Part shown: one piece after another, positions 48,968-59,630 of the stretch
How the letters are laid out: every line of letters begins with the position of its first letter
How positions within the stretch are numbered: position 1 is the first letter of the stretch
Assembly: GCA_033032175.1 (NCBI GenBank)
Contig: CM065311.1
Span: 3,899,190-3,963,189, forward strand
Length of the DNA stretch: 64,000 nt
Direction of reading: 5' to 3'
From: Saturnia japonica
Taxonomy: Eukaryota > Arthropoda > Insecta > Lepidoptera > Saturniidae
Notes under the pieces: generated by a model
Database searches by the model: none
The model's input: only the letters and a program-made list of their open reading frames with translations
Told to the model about the DNA's origin: nothing
Made by a program: the position numbers and the translations under genes

Positions 48968-49290
48968 TTATAATACAAGAGTAGTAAAACCTGTGCAAGG
49001 TTCGACTGTGGAAACACCATCACAACACCTTTTTAGCCGCAAACCAGCGATGTGCGCTCTGCTGCATTCAAGGTACCTATGATTGGCAATTGCAACTCGC
49101 ACGGGCATAGAACGCCTCCTGTTACTCCTGTACTCAGAATAAAGAAGAAACCAGAAGCCGCGTTCGAGAATAATTACATACGCTGCACTGTGTCCAAAAA
49201 CAATACGTACGTCCCGCACCACCCCACTTCCCATACGCACAATGTTGCTAGATCGGGAGCGGTTTCTCACTTTTTGGGGTAGTCTTATAA
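48968..49290. repeat. unassigned GC-richer segment 3' of the THAP gene
   Basis: Open frames on both strands (100 and 76 codons) overlap here and neither resembles a known protein. The segment is richer in GC than its flanks and looks like an inserted repeat. It ends about 30 bp before the THAP polyadenylation signals. Confidence 0.3.
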
Positions 49291-49325
49291 CACTAAAGAA
49301 AAGATATTTATTAAAAAATATTTAT

Positions 49326-49574
49326 TTATTTACATGGATTGCTTTTTAATTTTTTTAATATACTTTTTAAAGATTCGTACTTCTTGGCAAGTCTGTTGTA
49401 TTTTTGTTGTAATATTTTCATTCGTCGAACATGTTGTTTACAAAATAATTGTTTTCGTCGTAATTGAGATTTAAGTTTGACCTTTCTCGGCGTATCAAAC
49501 ACAGATTCCAAATCAGAAATATTGACATCACCGATCTCTGAGTTCGATCGCGCAGGAGATTGTGGTTGTGTAAC
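49326..49574 (-). CDS. THAP protein exon 4 (coiled coil and stop)
   Basis: Acceptor CATTTCAG opens 82 codons in phase 0: an acidic/Ser/Pro stretch, then a Lys/Arg/Gln/Leu-rich helix predicted to be coiled coil, ending NPCK-stop. AATAAA overlaps and follows the stop. Many THAP proteins have such C-terminal coiled coils for dimerisation. Confidence 0.75.
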   Translation of the reverse strand, partial: VTQPQSPARSNSEIGDVNISDLESVFDTPRKVKLKSQLRRKQLFCKQHVRRMKILQQKYNRLAKKYESLKSILKKLKSNPCK

Positions 49575-50152
49575 CTGAAATGAAAAACCTTAAGTTGTAT
49601 GTTGTTGTATCATGTAATAGATTAACAAAAACTTTAATTAAATACAGAATATTTCTGCCGTACAAGGCATGACATTTCAGTCCTCACGGATGGAAACGCA
49701 TTAGTAATAAATAGCACTTTGTGCCTGAGCTTGCAAATGTCAAAGGGCCTTACTTAATTTATTTTACATTTATTACTGTTACTACTAGTGTTTATTTACT
49801 ACATTAGTTTACTTGTAACTAAGTATATCGATTAAGTGCCTTGTTTGCCTTTCAATATTATTTTTAAAAAAACATTATTATCATAGGTGGGTACGCACAT
49901 TGTCCGATGTCGAAGGTTTAGACGTTTCTATGTGTAACTCGGAAAATTCTGGTGTTAAGGCCAAATACTGAAATAGAACGTTAGTATTAGATTATTCATA
50001 TATTTAATTCACCGAAGTTTCATTAGCCCGGAATCTGAAATTTGCGCCCGGTTTAGGCTCGCCCCTTATCACGATGAGGGGCGGATAAGCTCGACGAAAA
50101 GTGGGCATACTTGTTCTACCTTTGCATACTCCTTCGGGGATTACAGGCGTGA

Positions 50153-50201
<49 letters not shown>

Positions 50202-50730
50202 GACCAAAACCTTACTTCAAAATACATGACAAATATTTTCACCAGGACGGATACAGTATAAATATAGTAATTATTATGACTATATCTACCTTAGTTGGAT
50301 TAGCTGCTTTCTTCAGTCTTTTCAAACCACCTTTTGTATCATAAAAATATTGCGCTTCAAAATGAATTGAGCAAAGTACGCTCCGGCTTGATGGTTTCCA
50401 AAACTCATCTAGCCGTGCTCTTTGTATGACTTTCATCCAGTCCGATTTTCTATTTTCATCAGCAGGGAAACTAAAATTACAAAGGTTCTATATACACAAA
50501 AATAGTAAGTATTCTACACGAGTATTAAAAAAAGAAATGGGTAAAATTTTCGATGAAAATAAAATGGCAACACTTAAAAAATGGACGCGTCATTTTCTAA
50601 ATGTAAAATAAATTAAACAATTAAATAAATATACTTTAGAATGCGCTACTTACAGATGAAATGTGATCCCATCCTGTTTTTTTATAATCCCTGCAGCATT
50701 TTTACATGTAGGAACAACACAAGATGGCAT
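49326..50730 (-). CDS. THAP domain protein, four coding exons, 191 aa
   Basis: Joined exons are 50730-50654, 50470-50290, 49967-49899 and 49574-49326; each junction keeps phase (2, 0, 0) with GT..AG borders. Residues 1-86 form a THAP zinc finger: C4-x4-C9, FP at 27-28, W37, C59-x2-H62-F63 and an AVPTIF-like AANPT at 81-85. Residues 87-139 are Ser/Thr/Pro-rich linker; 140-187 are a strongly basic Leu/Lys/Arg coiled coil. THAP domains bind DNA and derive from the P-element transposase DNA-binding module; the rest of a transposase is absent, so this looks like a host regulator. AATAAA signals lie at 49321-49326 and 49307-49312. It is transcribed away from ptc. The family is clear; the target genes are unknown. 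Confidence 0.85.
49899..49967 (-). CDS. THAP protein exon 3
   Basis: A 69-base, 23-codon exon with acceptor CTATTTCAG and donor AAT|GTGCGT. It encodes linker YLALTPEFSELHIETSKPST followed by SDN. The donor is off-consensus in the same way as ptc exon 1 (GTGCG). Without splicing the frame stops six codons later, which would give a shorter isoform. Confidence 0.65.
49968..50289 (-). other. THAP gene intron 2 with (AT)21 microsatellite and repeat fragment
   Basis: The 322-bp intron holds 42 bp of perfect alternating AT (50155-50196). Next to it is a GC-richer fragment (about 50020-50154) that I recognise as a common lepidopteran interspersed repeat from the segment CCTTCGGGGATTACAGGCGT. The repeat insertion into this intron leaves the splice sites intact. 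Confidence 0.6.
50290..50470 (-). CDS. THAP protein exon 2
   Basis: Acceptor TTTTAG|TTTC completes Leu26 and continues FPADENRKSDWMKVIQRARL, then the C59-x2-H62 ligand pair in VLCSIHF. The donor is AACTAAG|GTAGAT (phase 0). The exon split inside the THAP fold, just before FP, explains why no single open frame shows the domain. Confidence 0.85.
50654..50730 (-). CDS. THAP protein exon 1
   Basis: Begins ATG CCA TCT TGT and encodes MPSCVVPTCKNAAGIIKKQD followed by GITFH plus two bases of a Leu codon. The donor is CATCT|GTAAGT. The first two zinc-ligand cysteines (C4, C9) are here. The MPSCxxPxC opening is typical of THAP proteins and supports this start. Confidence 0.85.
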
Positions 50731-51251
50731 TTTAAAATTAAAATTGGCACTTGTAAATACGTCACGACGCGCTACTTACAAAGGAGTGACTAATCGCAAC
50801 AACGTCAAACCACTCTATTTAAGAGTGGTTTTTGTACCTTCAGTTTTATGTGCGTTCGCGGTTTCTGGTTTTTTCTGTATTCTGAGCTCCTGTAGCAACG
50901 TTATTTACTGGCTTCTACTTGGTTGCAGCCTTATCTGAGGTTGATTATAAATCTTTATTTCTTGATTTGCTCATCTTTTAGGATTCGTCATCTCTAGATA
51001 TTGTTCTTTGACTATAATAAATATATTTTATAAACAACTAAATTTGTTTCTTACGATCAGGTGCTACATAGCTATATGCCTTCACTCTCTGCCTAATGTT
51101 TTTAATTTGTCTTCCTCCTCGGCCTCTTTATCCTTTCCCGAACAAGTGAGATAGAGTTCTCACGTGTGTGGTCCTCTGACGACGGGCTTCGGGCCTTCTC
51201 GTAATACTTCGGAAGCTGTCGTAGCGCAAGCTGGCAACATAACCGTCCGAA

Positions 51252-51267
51252 TCATGATGGCGGCTCA
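51252..51267 (+). promoter_or_regulatory. Pho/YY1-like site upstream of patched
   Basis: ATGATGGCGGCTC contains the ATGGCGGC core recognised by YY1/Pho. It is about 50 bp upstream of the candidate initiator. Fly patched is known to be under Polycomb-type control, so a Pho site near the promoter is plausible, but a single motif is weak evidence. Confidence 0.3.
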
Positions 51268-51303
51268 ACAAACATCCAGTCTGCGTTCGGTACGCCGGTC
51301 TCG

Positions 51304-51312
51304 GATCAGTGT
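51304..51312 (+). promoter_or_regulatory. candidate patched initiator
   Basis: TCAGTG with its A at 51308 matches the arthropod Inr and lies about 220 bp upstream of the ptc ATG in a GC-richer stretch. No TATA box is visible at the expected distance and the +28 position (ACACG) is not a DPE. The start site is a guess that 5' RNA ends would settle. Confidence 0.3.
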
Positions 51313-51456
51313 CGTTCGAGTCGCGCTATAGTTGACACGTTCGTACGTTGCGCCAATTTTCATGAAACCGGTGCCGTTTCGTGTTTCGAATGATAGAGTG
51401 ATAAAAAAGTGACGAATTCCACTGTGCAAGTGCGTGGTTATGTGGCGGCGAGTGAT

Positions 51457-51573
51457 ATGACAGCGTGCGCCGCTAGACGGACTCCGGCCGTCTTCATGAG
51501 GACATTGGTGACAAGCCTGGCCCCGAGATCATGGTGGCTCCCGATTCCGAGGCTCCTTCGATTCCTCGGATAG
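51457..51573 (+). other. uORF in the patched leader overlapping the main start
   Basis: An ATG at 51457 (with a second in the same frame at 51496) opens a 38-codon frame in a different register from ptc. It ends at a TAG at 51571-51573, inside ptc exon 1 and beyond the main ATG at 51531. An additional six-codon uORF lies at 51440-51460. These will lie in the leader if transcription starts upstream of 51440. Overlapping uORFs usually lower translation of the main frame; that role here is inference. Confidence 0.5.
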
Positions 51574-51683
51574 CGATTGCTGTTCAAGAGAGCCCCAACG
51601 CCGCCGAGGCGCGCCACAGCGCCGATCTTTACATTCGCACCAGCTGGGTGGATGCTGCTCTAGCACTCTCCGAACTTGAAAAG
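51531..51683 (+). CDS. ptc: patched (Hedgehog receptor), coding exon 1
   Basis: This exon encodes residues 1-51 of Patched, the multipass membrane receptor that binds Hedgehog and represses Smoothened. The exon contains the family signature SADLYIRTSWVDAALALSEL at about residues 30-49, matching the insect Patched N-terminus; the leader MVAPDSEAPS is the form I recall for butterfly Patched. The start is the first in-frame ATG after a stop at 51474-51476. The exon ends in phase 0 at AAG|GTGCGC, a slightly off-consensus donor. Continuation is exon 2 at 63849, across a 12.2-kb intron. The 5' leader carries uORFs. Assignment is firm; the remainder of the gene lies beyond the right edge. Confidence 0.95.
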
Positions 51684-51739
51684 GTGCGCGATGTCACGAT
51701 ACACAATACACAACATTATTAGTGTTCACTCACAAAACT

Positions 51740-54000
51740 ACTATTGTCATATTGCACGTGTGATTGTTTTTCTGCGAATGCCAATCGCATCGAGGAACGC
51801 GGCAGTGAGAAACCGTAGCGCCGTCTAGTGGTAACTTCGCGCACTATTAACAACGCGCGTAATTTTTAAAACGCACGTTTATTTAGTTATTCAAATATGC
51901 ATTAAATCATTTTATTACGAATGAAAAACGTTTAACCAATTATTAGTGAGATTCCTAGATAAAAAAAATTAGGTACCTCTAAATTAAATTAATATTATAA
52001 GAAAATGTATAGGTTATGTAATTTTATTGCGTGTAACTGAGAGATACATAATATTATATTTCACATATTTATCTACGAATAATATTTAACTTAGGGACGA
52101 TTTTCCAAACGTCAGGAAACTTTATTTGAGGAATAATTTTGACATTTTTGACATATAATGTATGGAAAACCTATCAAAATTGAAAAATCGGTCCTAAGAT
52201 AATAAACACTTTTTTCACCGTCAAACATTTCCAAAAATACTGCATTTCTTTCTTCATAAAAAAAAGGTGTACTAAGATGTTGTCTGTGGAAGAGGTATCA
52301 ACAATATTAAACGTATATTAATTTACTTTTTACATAATCTCTTTTAAACAATAAATAATGACTTTATTAAATTTTTAATGTTGAGCTTCTTAATTTCAAT
52401 TTAAAATCTTTATACTCTTATTTTTTAGTCTATTATTTCTCTTAGTCTCTAGAGTAATAAGTAATAACAATAATAATAATTTAACAGTATTAAAATATGT
52501 TATCAAAGTCGAAATCGATGTGATTCAATATATAAAACATAATTATTATCAGCAATATAAACAAACATCTTATAGGGATTATTAGTGCTTACAACTTCTT
52601 TAGAAGTATACTAGGATTATTTAAAAAAAACATATTTTTAGAAAACGCTAGACTAAACACTAAAATCGCTTGAAAACCGTGAGTGTAATTCTCTGTCTTC
52701 TTATTTGATTTAATTAATTCCGACATTGGACAGTGGGATAAAGATTTTTCAAGAAAATAGAGTTATTGCACTCATAAACCATGTGTGAGGAAAGAAAATT
52801 GAAAACTTTGTTAAAAATGACAAATAAAAAATTATTGAACTCATTTATTATTTCATATTTTGAATAGAGATTATATTACTTAATAAACCTATCCTTAATG
52901 GAAATTATAGATTTTCATAAATAGCGACAATCAAAACACCAGAACAGGGGTCACCAACCAGTTTTATTGAAGGTTCGTTGTGAAAATATACAACTTATAC
53001 AAGACAGTCGTGGTGTGGTGTAAAGCTTTATTCCATTAATTAGAGTTATTCAAATAGTCAAGTTTACGTGAAAAACAACAAAATTTTCCCATACAAGCTT
53101 TTCTTTTTCTTGAAGCTTAACGTCCAGGTCGTTGATATGTTTTAAAATCTATGCTAAGCAGGTAATAATAGTATTCACGTATACTTTTTTGCTTAGAAAA
53201 CTAAATTAGCAATTACTGGCATTTATCCAGTCTAGTTACTGGTACAAACAAAATCTGTCTTCCAACTTAGTTTAATTTTTTTTTGTAAAACTCAGCCTAT
53301 GCTTGGTCATCTTACATTGTTGCGCAGCAGTAAATTGTCATACTGCGCATTAATTTCGCTAAGAAACAACTGAAACCTTTGAAGATTCTGTGATAATTTG
53401 ACGTTACTTTAACATTTCTAGTTTGATCACTTCTTGCTTATTAAACATCTAGTTAAAGCAGAGAAGAAAAAGTGCGCCTCAAATAAAAAATTATTACGTG
53501 CATTTTTTACGCTATTTTCTTAGATTTTTGACTAAAAAAAATGGCTTTACTGTGGTCCGCACAAAATAAGTCGACGGTCCGGTTGCGAACCGTGGTCCGC
53601 CATTTGGTGACCCTTGCACCAGAAGATCATTTACTTAAATAATTACGCTACAAATGAAAAAGCTGGTTCGATTTGTGTTAAGGTTAATGTGACACAGCTA
53701 TAATTATAGCTGGTAGAGCTTTTAATGTAACGTACGAACTTAGCCGGTCTCGTACAAGATGAAACAATTAAGGCCCAGCGGGACGAGTGAGGGCGAGCGA
53801 GGGGCCGCGCACGCGAGCCCAGCGCATCGGCGCCAATAGAGCCATCAACGTTAACCGTACCACACGCATACAAAATGAAAAGATCCATCCACATTGTTAC
53901 ATCATAATTTTTTTATCTACTAAAATTTCACTTAATACTACGACCTAGGTATTGTAAGCGGTTATCGTAGCGTATATAGTCTATACGGTTGTAATACCAA
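51740..54000. other. patched intron 1, proximal part, no exon seen
   Basis: AGCGCCGTCTAGTGGTAACT (51818-51837) is a repeat word common in Lepidoptera. GTGGTCCGC occurs twice near 53552 and 53592 in a repeat-like segment. No coding exon is supported. Confidence 0.4.
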
Positions 54001-54009
54001 AGGTATACC

Positions 54010-54172
54010 ATTATAGCTTTGCCAACCTTATACCAAGGAAAGAACCAAGAGCTTCTGGAAACTGCTCATCGCGGAGAACACGAAGAACACCAAGGTTATT
54101 TAGCTGCAATATTCTGCAGGGTGGAGGTATCTCAATAGTAGGGCTGTCCCAAGTAGAGAGAAATCTTCAAAG
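54010..54172 (-). repeat. SINE-like repeat, family B, inverted copy in patched intron 1
   Basis: CACCAAGGTTATTTAGCTGC, CTGCAGGGTGGAGGTATCTC and GGGCTGTCCCAAGTAGAGAG are the inverse of family B. Confidence 0.6.
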
Positions 54173-55156
54173 AGCTACTTGAGATTATAATACTAGCCAA
54201 ATATAAACAAATTTTTTTTCCAATGCCTCAACGACAAATGTGATATTAAAGTAATGTTATTTGGAAAGACGTATAATGTGGAATCTGGTTTAAACATTAA
54301 AAGACCCTCGGATATTGATCATCACAAATCGTGAATAAACATTTGCCTTACATAACTGCTTCTCCAAAATAAAAATAAAGAACACTATTCTACGAAGTTT
54401 TATGTCTGACGAGACCGCACAGAACTTGCCTCGTGGAATTGAGACATCTTGTGGTTTCCGATCGTATGTCCCTTTCTTACGTAGCATTGCGGTAGCTTCT
54501 CTCCTTTTCTTTAAAATTTATACTGTGTCTCTTTTTCTCTTATTTTTCCTACATATCGTTTGTCTTTCTCCAAACATTACGTTCGGTGGTGGCCGGCAGC
54601 TGCACTGGAGAAACCTGTAAAATATGATTGTACGACCACAAACAAAAAGCTCCTATTTTTGGCTGAATTATTAATATATTAATAGTAAACAGCTTAAAGT
54701 AACTTTACAGATAGCATATAGAATTTTTCTTATTAATTTAACAAAGTAGGAGTCAATTGAGCATGCATTGGTTAACCGCAAAAAATATGACCGCTTCTTA
54801 TATCGAATTACGCCAATGTAAGTATAAACGCCAGTCCACCGACAACTCCCACACGTGGCTGTGTATACACATCACCGCACATCTACTAATTTTCCACATC
54901 ATTAACCTTTTCCTTGGTCCCACTTTGCTTACTTCACCTTATGCTTATAAAGGCTTAATATCTAGTAAAAATGTTTTTAACGATTTATTATGCAATTTTT
55001 GTTGAGTTTTGTTTATCAGTTAAGTTGTTGACCTAGTATTTTACGTATAATTTACTATTATAATAATATGAGTGCTCAAACCGGTTGCTCTGATCAGCTA
55101 ACCTAACAACTTTCTCAACATTGAATTCTTTTTATAACCGATTTACATTAGACCAA

Positions 55157-55462
55157 ATAATAGCATTAGAAGCAGTCTACGGACTCCACGCCGATCGATG
55201 CGAATTCGAATCCTGTAATGAGCCTGACCTTTCGATGATGGAAAGCATCTTGATGAAACCTTTGCATGGTGGTAGAGTATTTTCTAATGCCTGCCTGGCT
55301 AGCTACCACCCTCAAGTTGAATATTTGTCGCAAAAACCTACAGCTGTGTTCCGGCAGCTGCACTTGAGAGCCAGCTTTGCTTGTCACTATCTTGGTCCAC
55401 GTCGTCACTTAACATCAGGTGAGATTTTGGCTATAACGAGAAACCTATAAACGACAAAAAAA
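55157..55462 (+). repeat. tRNA-derived SINE, family A, copy in patched intron 1
   Basis: GAATTCGAATCCTG (B box) is followed by the shared body CTAGCTACCACCCTCAAGTT, GTGTTCCGGCAGCTGCAC, CGTCGTCACTTAACATCAG and tail AACCTATAAACGACAAAAAA. The open frames across it on both strands are repeat sequence and not genes. Confidence 0.7.
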
Positions 55463-56804
55463 AGGAAAATATATGTCACACGTATCACGAAGTATTTAAT
55501 TGTCAACCAATTTAATTGAGAACCATCATATTCATAACTTTCATAAGATATCGAGAAGACAAAATATCACTAAATAAGATATTCCGAATGAAATCCTTAA
55601 TAAATTAGTAAATACTCACAATAATAATGAATGTAAAAGTGATCGAGAGTAGGTATAGTAAATTTAACAAACAATAACAATCCAGTAAATAAATCATTAC
55701 TTGATTTAGTAACTACAAATAAAAGCAAAGGATTTATTTTTGGAAAATACAATGACGTAATAATCTTTGTGGCACTTGTCAATGATACGCGTGACCCCTA
55801 GCCATTGATTGCAAATGCTTTTGACATGAATATGTTACATTCCTCTAGAGAATTTTGAGGCTGAATGGCTTCGATCACTTATTATTTATAACTCTTATTA
55901 TTAAAAAAAATACCTAAACTACTGAACAAAAGGAATAACTATGTGTAAGCAAATATAATTATTTTTGTTTATTTAAAACACATATGCATAATATAAATGG
56001 GGAATATTTACAAAATATATAAGTCAATTAATAATAAGTAGCCTTTCATTAATTGGCCTGCATACATCTTACAGATTTACTTATATAGTACCCATAATTA
56101 ATATAACTCAATTGTATTCTTTCACTGATTTATCTAATTTCTTAACTTAAGAAGTAAATTGACGTAAATAAGAACAAACTTGTTTTAAGTTTCACCCGTG
56201 CTCTTCTTAGGTGAAGATTTGTGAATTTATTAATAATAATAATAATTTATTAATGCAAAGAACGACTTCTTTTACATTTAGAAACACAAAAAAAAACATA
56301 ACACTTATGAGCTCATTTGCTTATATGAAGAAAACTCTACTTAATACCCCTATTATAAGTAATTTAACCATATTGTATAAAATTATTTTATTTAATATAA
56401 AACATATGAATCGGAGATTTTAATATGACACCTCTAATTATAATACTGTATCGTTGTCGGCAGCTTTTTGTGATAATATTTGGTAACGTCTAACGAGAGT
56501 ACAAGAAACGCAAATACATACTATAATCTTGGTTGACATCTGTTATTCCAAATTCGGAAGCAAGGTTTAACCTTTTAAACATTGAAAATTTTCCTTCACA
56601 TACGTGACAGTTAATTATCACGTTTTTAGTTGGAGATAGTTAAATAAAACACTCGTGAAATTATTAATAATCAAGAATACATTACCTATAACAAGTTCGG
56701 TTCCCACATAAAAAAATATTGAAAGTAAATTATTATAAGAAGTTTTGAGAAAGACATCCGTAATGTGGATACAAAATATTCTCCCGATAAAAGCTAAATT
56801 TATT

Positions 56805-57065
56805 TTTACTAGCACTTGCTCGCGACTTCGTTTCCGTTGTTTTTGCAATGAAACGTCTTGCACGCTGCCTGTTGTAAACAGGTTGTACTAATACAGAACA
56901 TCCGCGGAATCGCGGATGTGCGCACAACTGACCAAAGTGTCATGGGATCCATGCTCACGTAGGGGACAAAAAAAGAAGCATTATTTTGTATATTATAATA
57001 GTTATATATACTAGATGTGCTTGCGACTTCGCTCGCGTTACTATTAAAATAGATAGCATAAAAAC
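56805..57065 (-). repeat. two MITE-like heads with a perfect hairpin
   Basis: ACTAGCACTTGCTCGCGACT TCG (56808) and ACTAGATGTGCTTGCGACTT CG (57010) are related heads. ACATCCGCG-GAAT-CGCGGATGT (56898-56919) is a perfect nine-pair hairpin between them. Confidence 0.5.
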
Positions 57066-57699
57066 CTTCTCCATGAAAAAAAGAGTTAGAATGGTTAGAA
57101 TAGTTAGATGGTGAATGATCAAACCATGTTGGAGTTTATCAACCTCATATATGTATACAAATTATAAACATCCATTTATAAATATATAGATGATAATAAA
57201 ACACAATCTTAATCACTTATTTAAAAAAACATGTAAACTAACTATTATGTAGGTGCATGAAAGAAACATGTTACGTATTTTGCACGATGGTAATCATTTG
57301 TGATCTGAAACTACGCATTACAGAAAGCAAGATTACAAACTAAAACAAAATGATATCTATTGTAGTATATGATCTTATAATCGTGGTATAAATAGAGTAC
57401 TGCTTTTGCATTCTAATAGAGCAACGGGGAGAACTACACCCACGTTCTATTATATGCAGATAACCGGAACACCATGACCGGTGATGTCTGATTTGTCTGT
57501 AGATAGATGTGGCGTATGTCAGAGATCGCGCCAATCAAATATCAAGATACGTGAAACATTTAAACGTGGAACATGACAGAAATGATGCATCGTCTTCTTC
57601 GATAACTGTATGTACAAGGATAAACAGAACTAATTTGTATCGGGAACTTTATTCATTTTAATATAATTTACTCAAAATATTAATGTAATATATATCTGA

Positions 57700-58345
57700 C
57701 TAGCTGTATTTCACGGTTTCACCCGTGTTTTTATCCGACAAACACCGCTCCGTCAACGCACCCGTGTAGTCTATCATATTATTTGTTCTCACTTCCTGCA
57801 AGTACAAATTATTTAATTTTTTTATTATTTCCTTAACTATGTTTACGACAAGTGCTCTAAAGGGCAAAATTTTACTTCATAAAATTTTCTCTATGATGAA
57901 GTAACTTTTGTTCGTAAATATTAATATGCCATGCCTAAAAATAATGTTCAAAAATCTATTTTTAATCTTCAACATAAAAAAATCGCAAAATACCATATTA
58001 TGGTTTATACTAAGAGATCGACATGCTATCGCTGACTTTTTTTTTATATACTAAGAACCAATATTTTTATATAACATTGTATTTACGTATCATTAATCGT
58101 TACACCAGCGCACGTGGGTAAAGCAGCTCGGGAGGGCTTCCACTTCCGACTTACTTAACAAAAATCAATATTTAAGGCAAGCTGAGAGTTGTAGCCTAAT
58201 GTCAGATAGTTAATACTATTCCTCGTGGGTTTGGCTATCATATACAAAAATAATTTTTGTAATTCGACTGATAGTTCCATAGATTAGCGTGTTTAAAAAA
58301 ACAAACAAAAAACTTTTCCGCCTTAATATGAAGTATAGATTACTT
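57700..58345 (-). repeat. family-D repeat, second subtype, inverted copy in patched intron 1
   Basis: CTAGCTGTATTTCACGGTTT CACCCGTGTT at one edge, then CAGCTCGGGAGGGCTTCCAC and AGCTGAGAGTTGTAGCC, the inverse of 20262-20846. Confidence 0.65.
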
Positions 58346-59084
58346 AAAATCAAACGCGGATAGATACTGTAGTTAATAATTTGTATAAATATTAATCTAT
58401 CACCAACTATTGGTTGACTTTAAGCATTTTTTGTATATCATAATAAATTGATATCAGTAACATAATTAACAAGAATAATAATTTTAATGGTTAGTTCCTT
58501 TCACAAATATTTGTACTCTTTTATTTACAATATATGTTATTTTATAATCGCTGGCAAAAAGTGATAAGTTCATATACAAGTACATATATCTGTTTGTTAT
58601 GCTATAATTATATAAAATAAAAAAGAATTTCTCCTTACACTGTATAGCTATAAAATAGTAGGTTTCATAAAGCTTTATACAAAACCAAAAATATATCAAA
58701 CAGTTTTATATTGAACCTTATTTTCATGAGTAAATATAATTATTATTATAGGATATAAAATGTGTGTATAACGATGTGATATTTGTGAACTTCACGTATA
58801 CCGATGCAAGGTAAACTTTTATCAATAAAATAAATATCACAATAACTTATCTATTTGTAGACGGCCACACGCGATCGCAGTCGGGACAATTTAGTCGCGA
58901 CAGATACCAAAACAAGTTGTATAAGATTAGAAACTAAATTAAGGTAGATTACTATATATCACCACACCAACTCTTAATTACCTACGCCGTTTTCTATATC
59001 ATGTTAATAAAGAATTAAAATACTTACGTTATTAAATCATAATTACTTATTTAACTTTTATAAAAGCTTTTGAAGTTACATTTC

Positions 59085-59240
59085 TTTTGGCGTGTTTAAC
59101 AGGGGGCAAAATTTATAGCTACGGCGGGCGCATCATTTGAGGGAAGTGCGCGTCATGATGAAGTTTAATGATAATGAAATCAAAATGATGGTTGATGATG
59201 TATACAGCGTAAAATTAATTTTACATTATTTTTGTTACCC
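59085..59240 (+). repeat. short repeat shared with 63545-63660
   Basis: TTTTGGCGTGTTT and TGATGAAGTTTAATGATAAT correspond to TTTTGGCGCGTTTTG and GTGATGAAGTTAGCCATCAA at 63545-63660. Confidence 0.35.
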
Positions 59241-59309
59241 CAAAGAGATATAACTTCTAACGTGCTAACACACAATTCTTTTTTTATGTACAATAATAAT
59301 ACCAGCCTG

Positions 59310-59630
59310 TTTGTGTACCACTGGTGGGCAAGAGAAGGCAAGGGCTCAATCATCACGCCAACCCACGATGTATTGGCGATTTCAAATACTGAGGAATCAA
59401 GAGTTCTATATTTTTCCCACATACAGAGCTAATACAAAAACATTTCTCAAGCGTTCAGGTTTCCTCACGGTGATTTCCTTCACCGTCAGCCGATAGTTTT
59501 ACGAATTTAAATAAGTAAATGTACGCGAATTCCAAATAAATTCGTTGGTTCATGCTGGGGTTCGATCCTGCGGACATCGAATCGATATTCCGCCGGCCTA
59601 AACTACTTAACCACAACGACTTTCATTTAC
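59310..59630 (-). repeat. tRNA-like SINE/LINE-tail repeat in patched intron 1
   Basis: GGTTTCCTCACGGTGATTTC and CTTCACCGTCAGCCGATAG are followed by GGGGTTCGATCCTGCGGACA and a tRNA-like end CCTAAACTACTTAACCACAA. I recognise the first motif as an abundant lepidopteran repeat; the element reads on the minus strand. Confidence 0.5.

Larger units (their letters stand above)
50731..51530. promoter_or_regulatory. divergent THAP / patched promoter region
   Basis: The 800 bp between the two ATGs are head-to-head. The ptc-proximal half (from about 51110) is GC-richer. Nearer the THAP gene is a perfect inverted repeat, AAACCACTCT / AGAGTGGTTT with a 5-nt loop (50807-50831). A 12-mer GCGCTACTTACA at 50769-50780 repeats the THAP exon 1 donor context at 50643-50654. 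Shared regulation is inference. Confidence 0.5.

Noticed and set aside
48968..49282. 100-codon minus and 76-codon plus frames beside the THAP gene
   Set aside because: They overlap on opposite strands, lack homology that I can see, and lie in a repeat-like segment beyond the THAP polyadenylation signal.
55303..55315. TACCACCCT as a Ci/Gli site
   Set aside because: Two mismatches from GACCACCCA, and it is part of the SINE body CTAGCTACCACCCTCAAGT found in every family-A copy.
55121..55450. 109-codon plus frame in patched intron 1
   Set aside because: It spans a family-A SINE copy whose relatives at 226 and 1541 are broken in the same frame.
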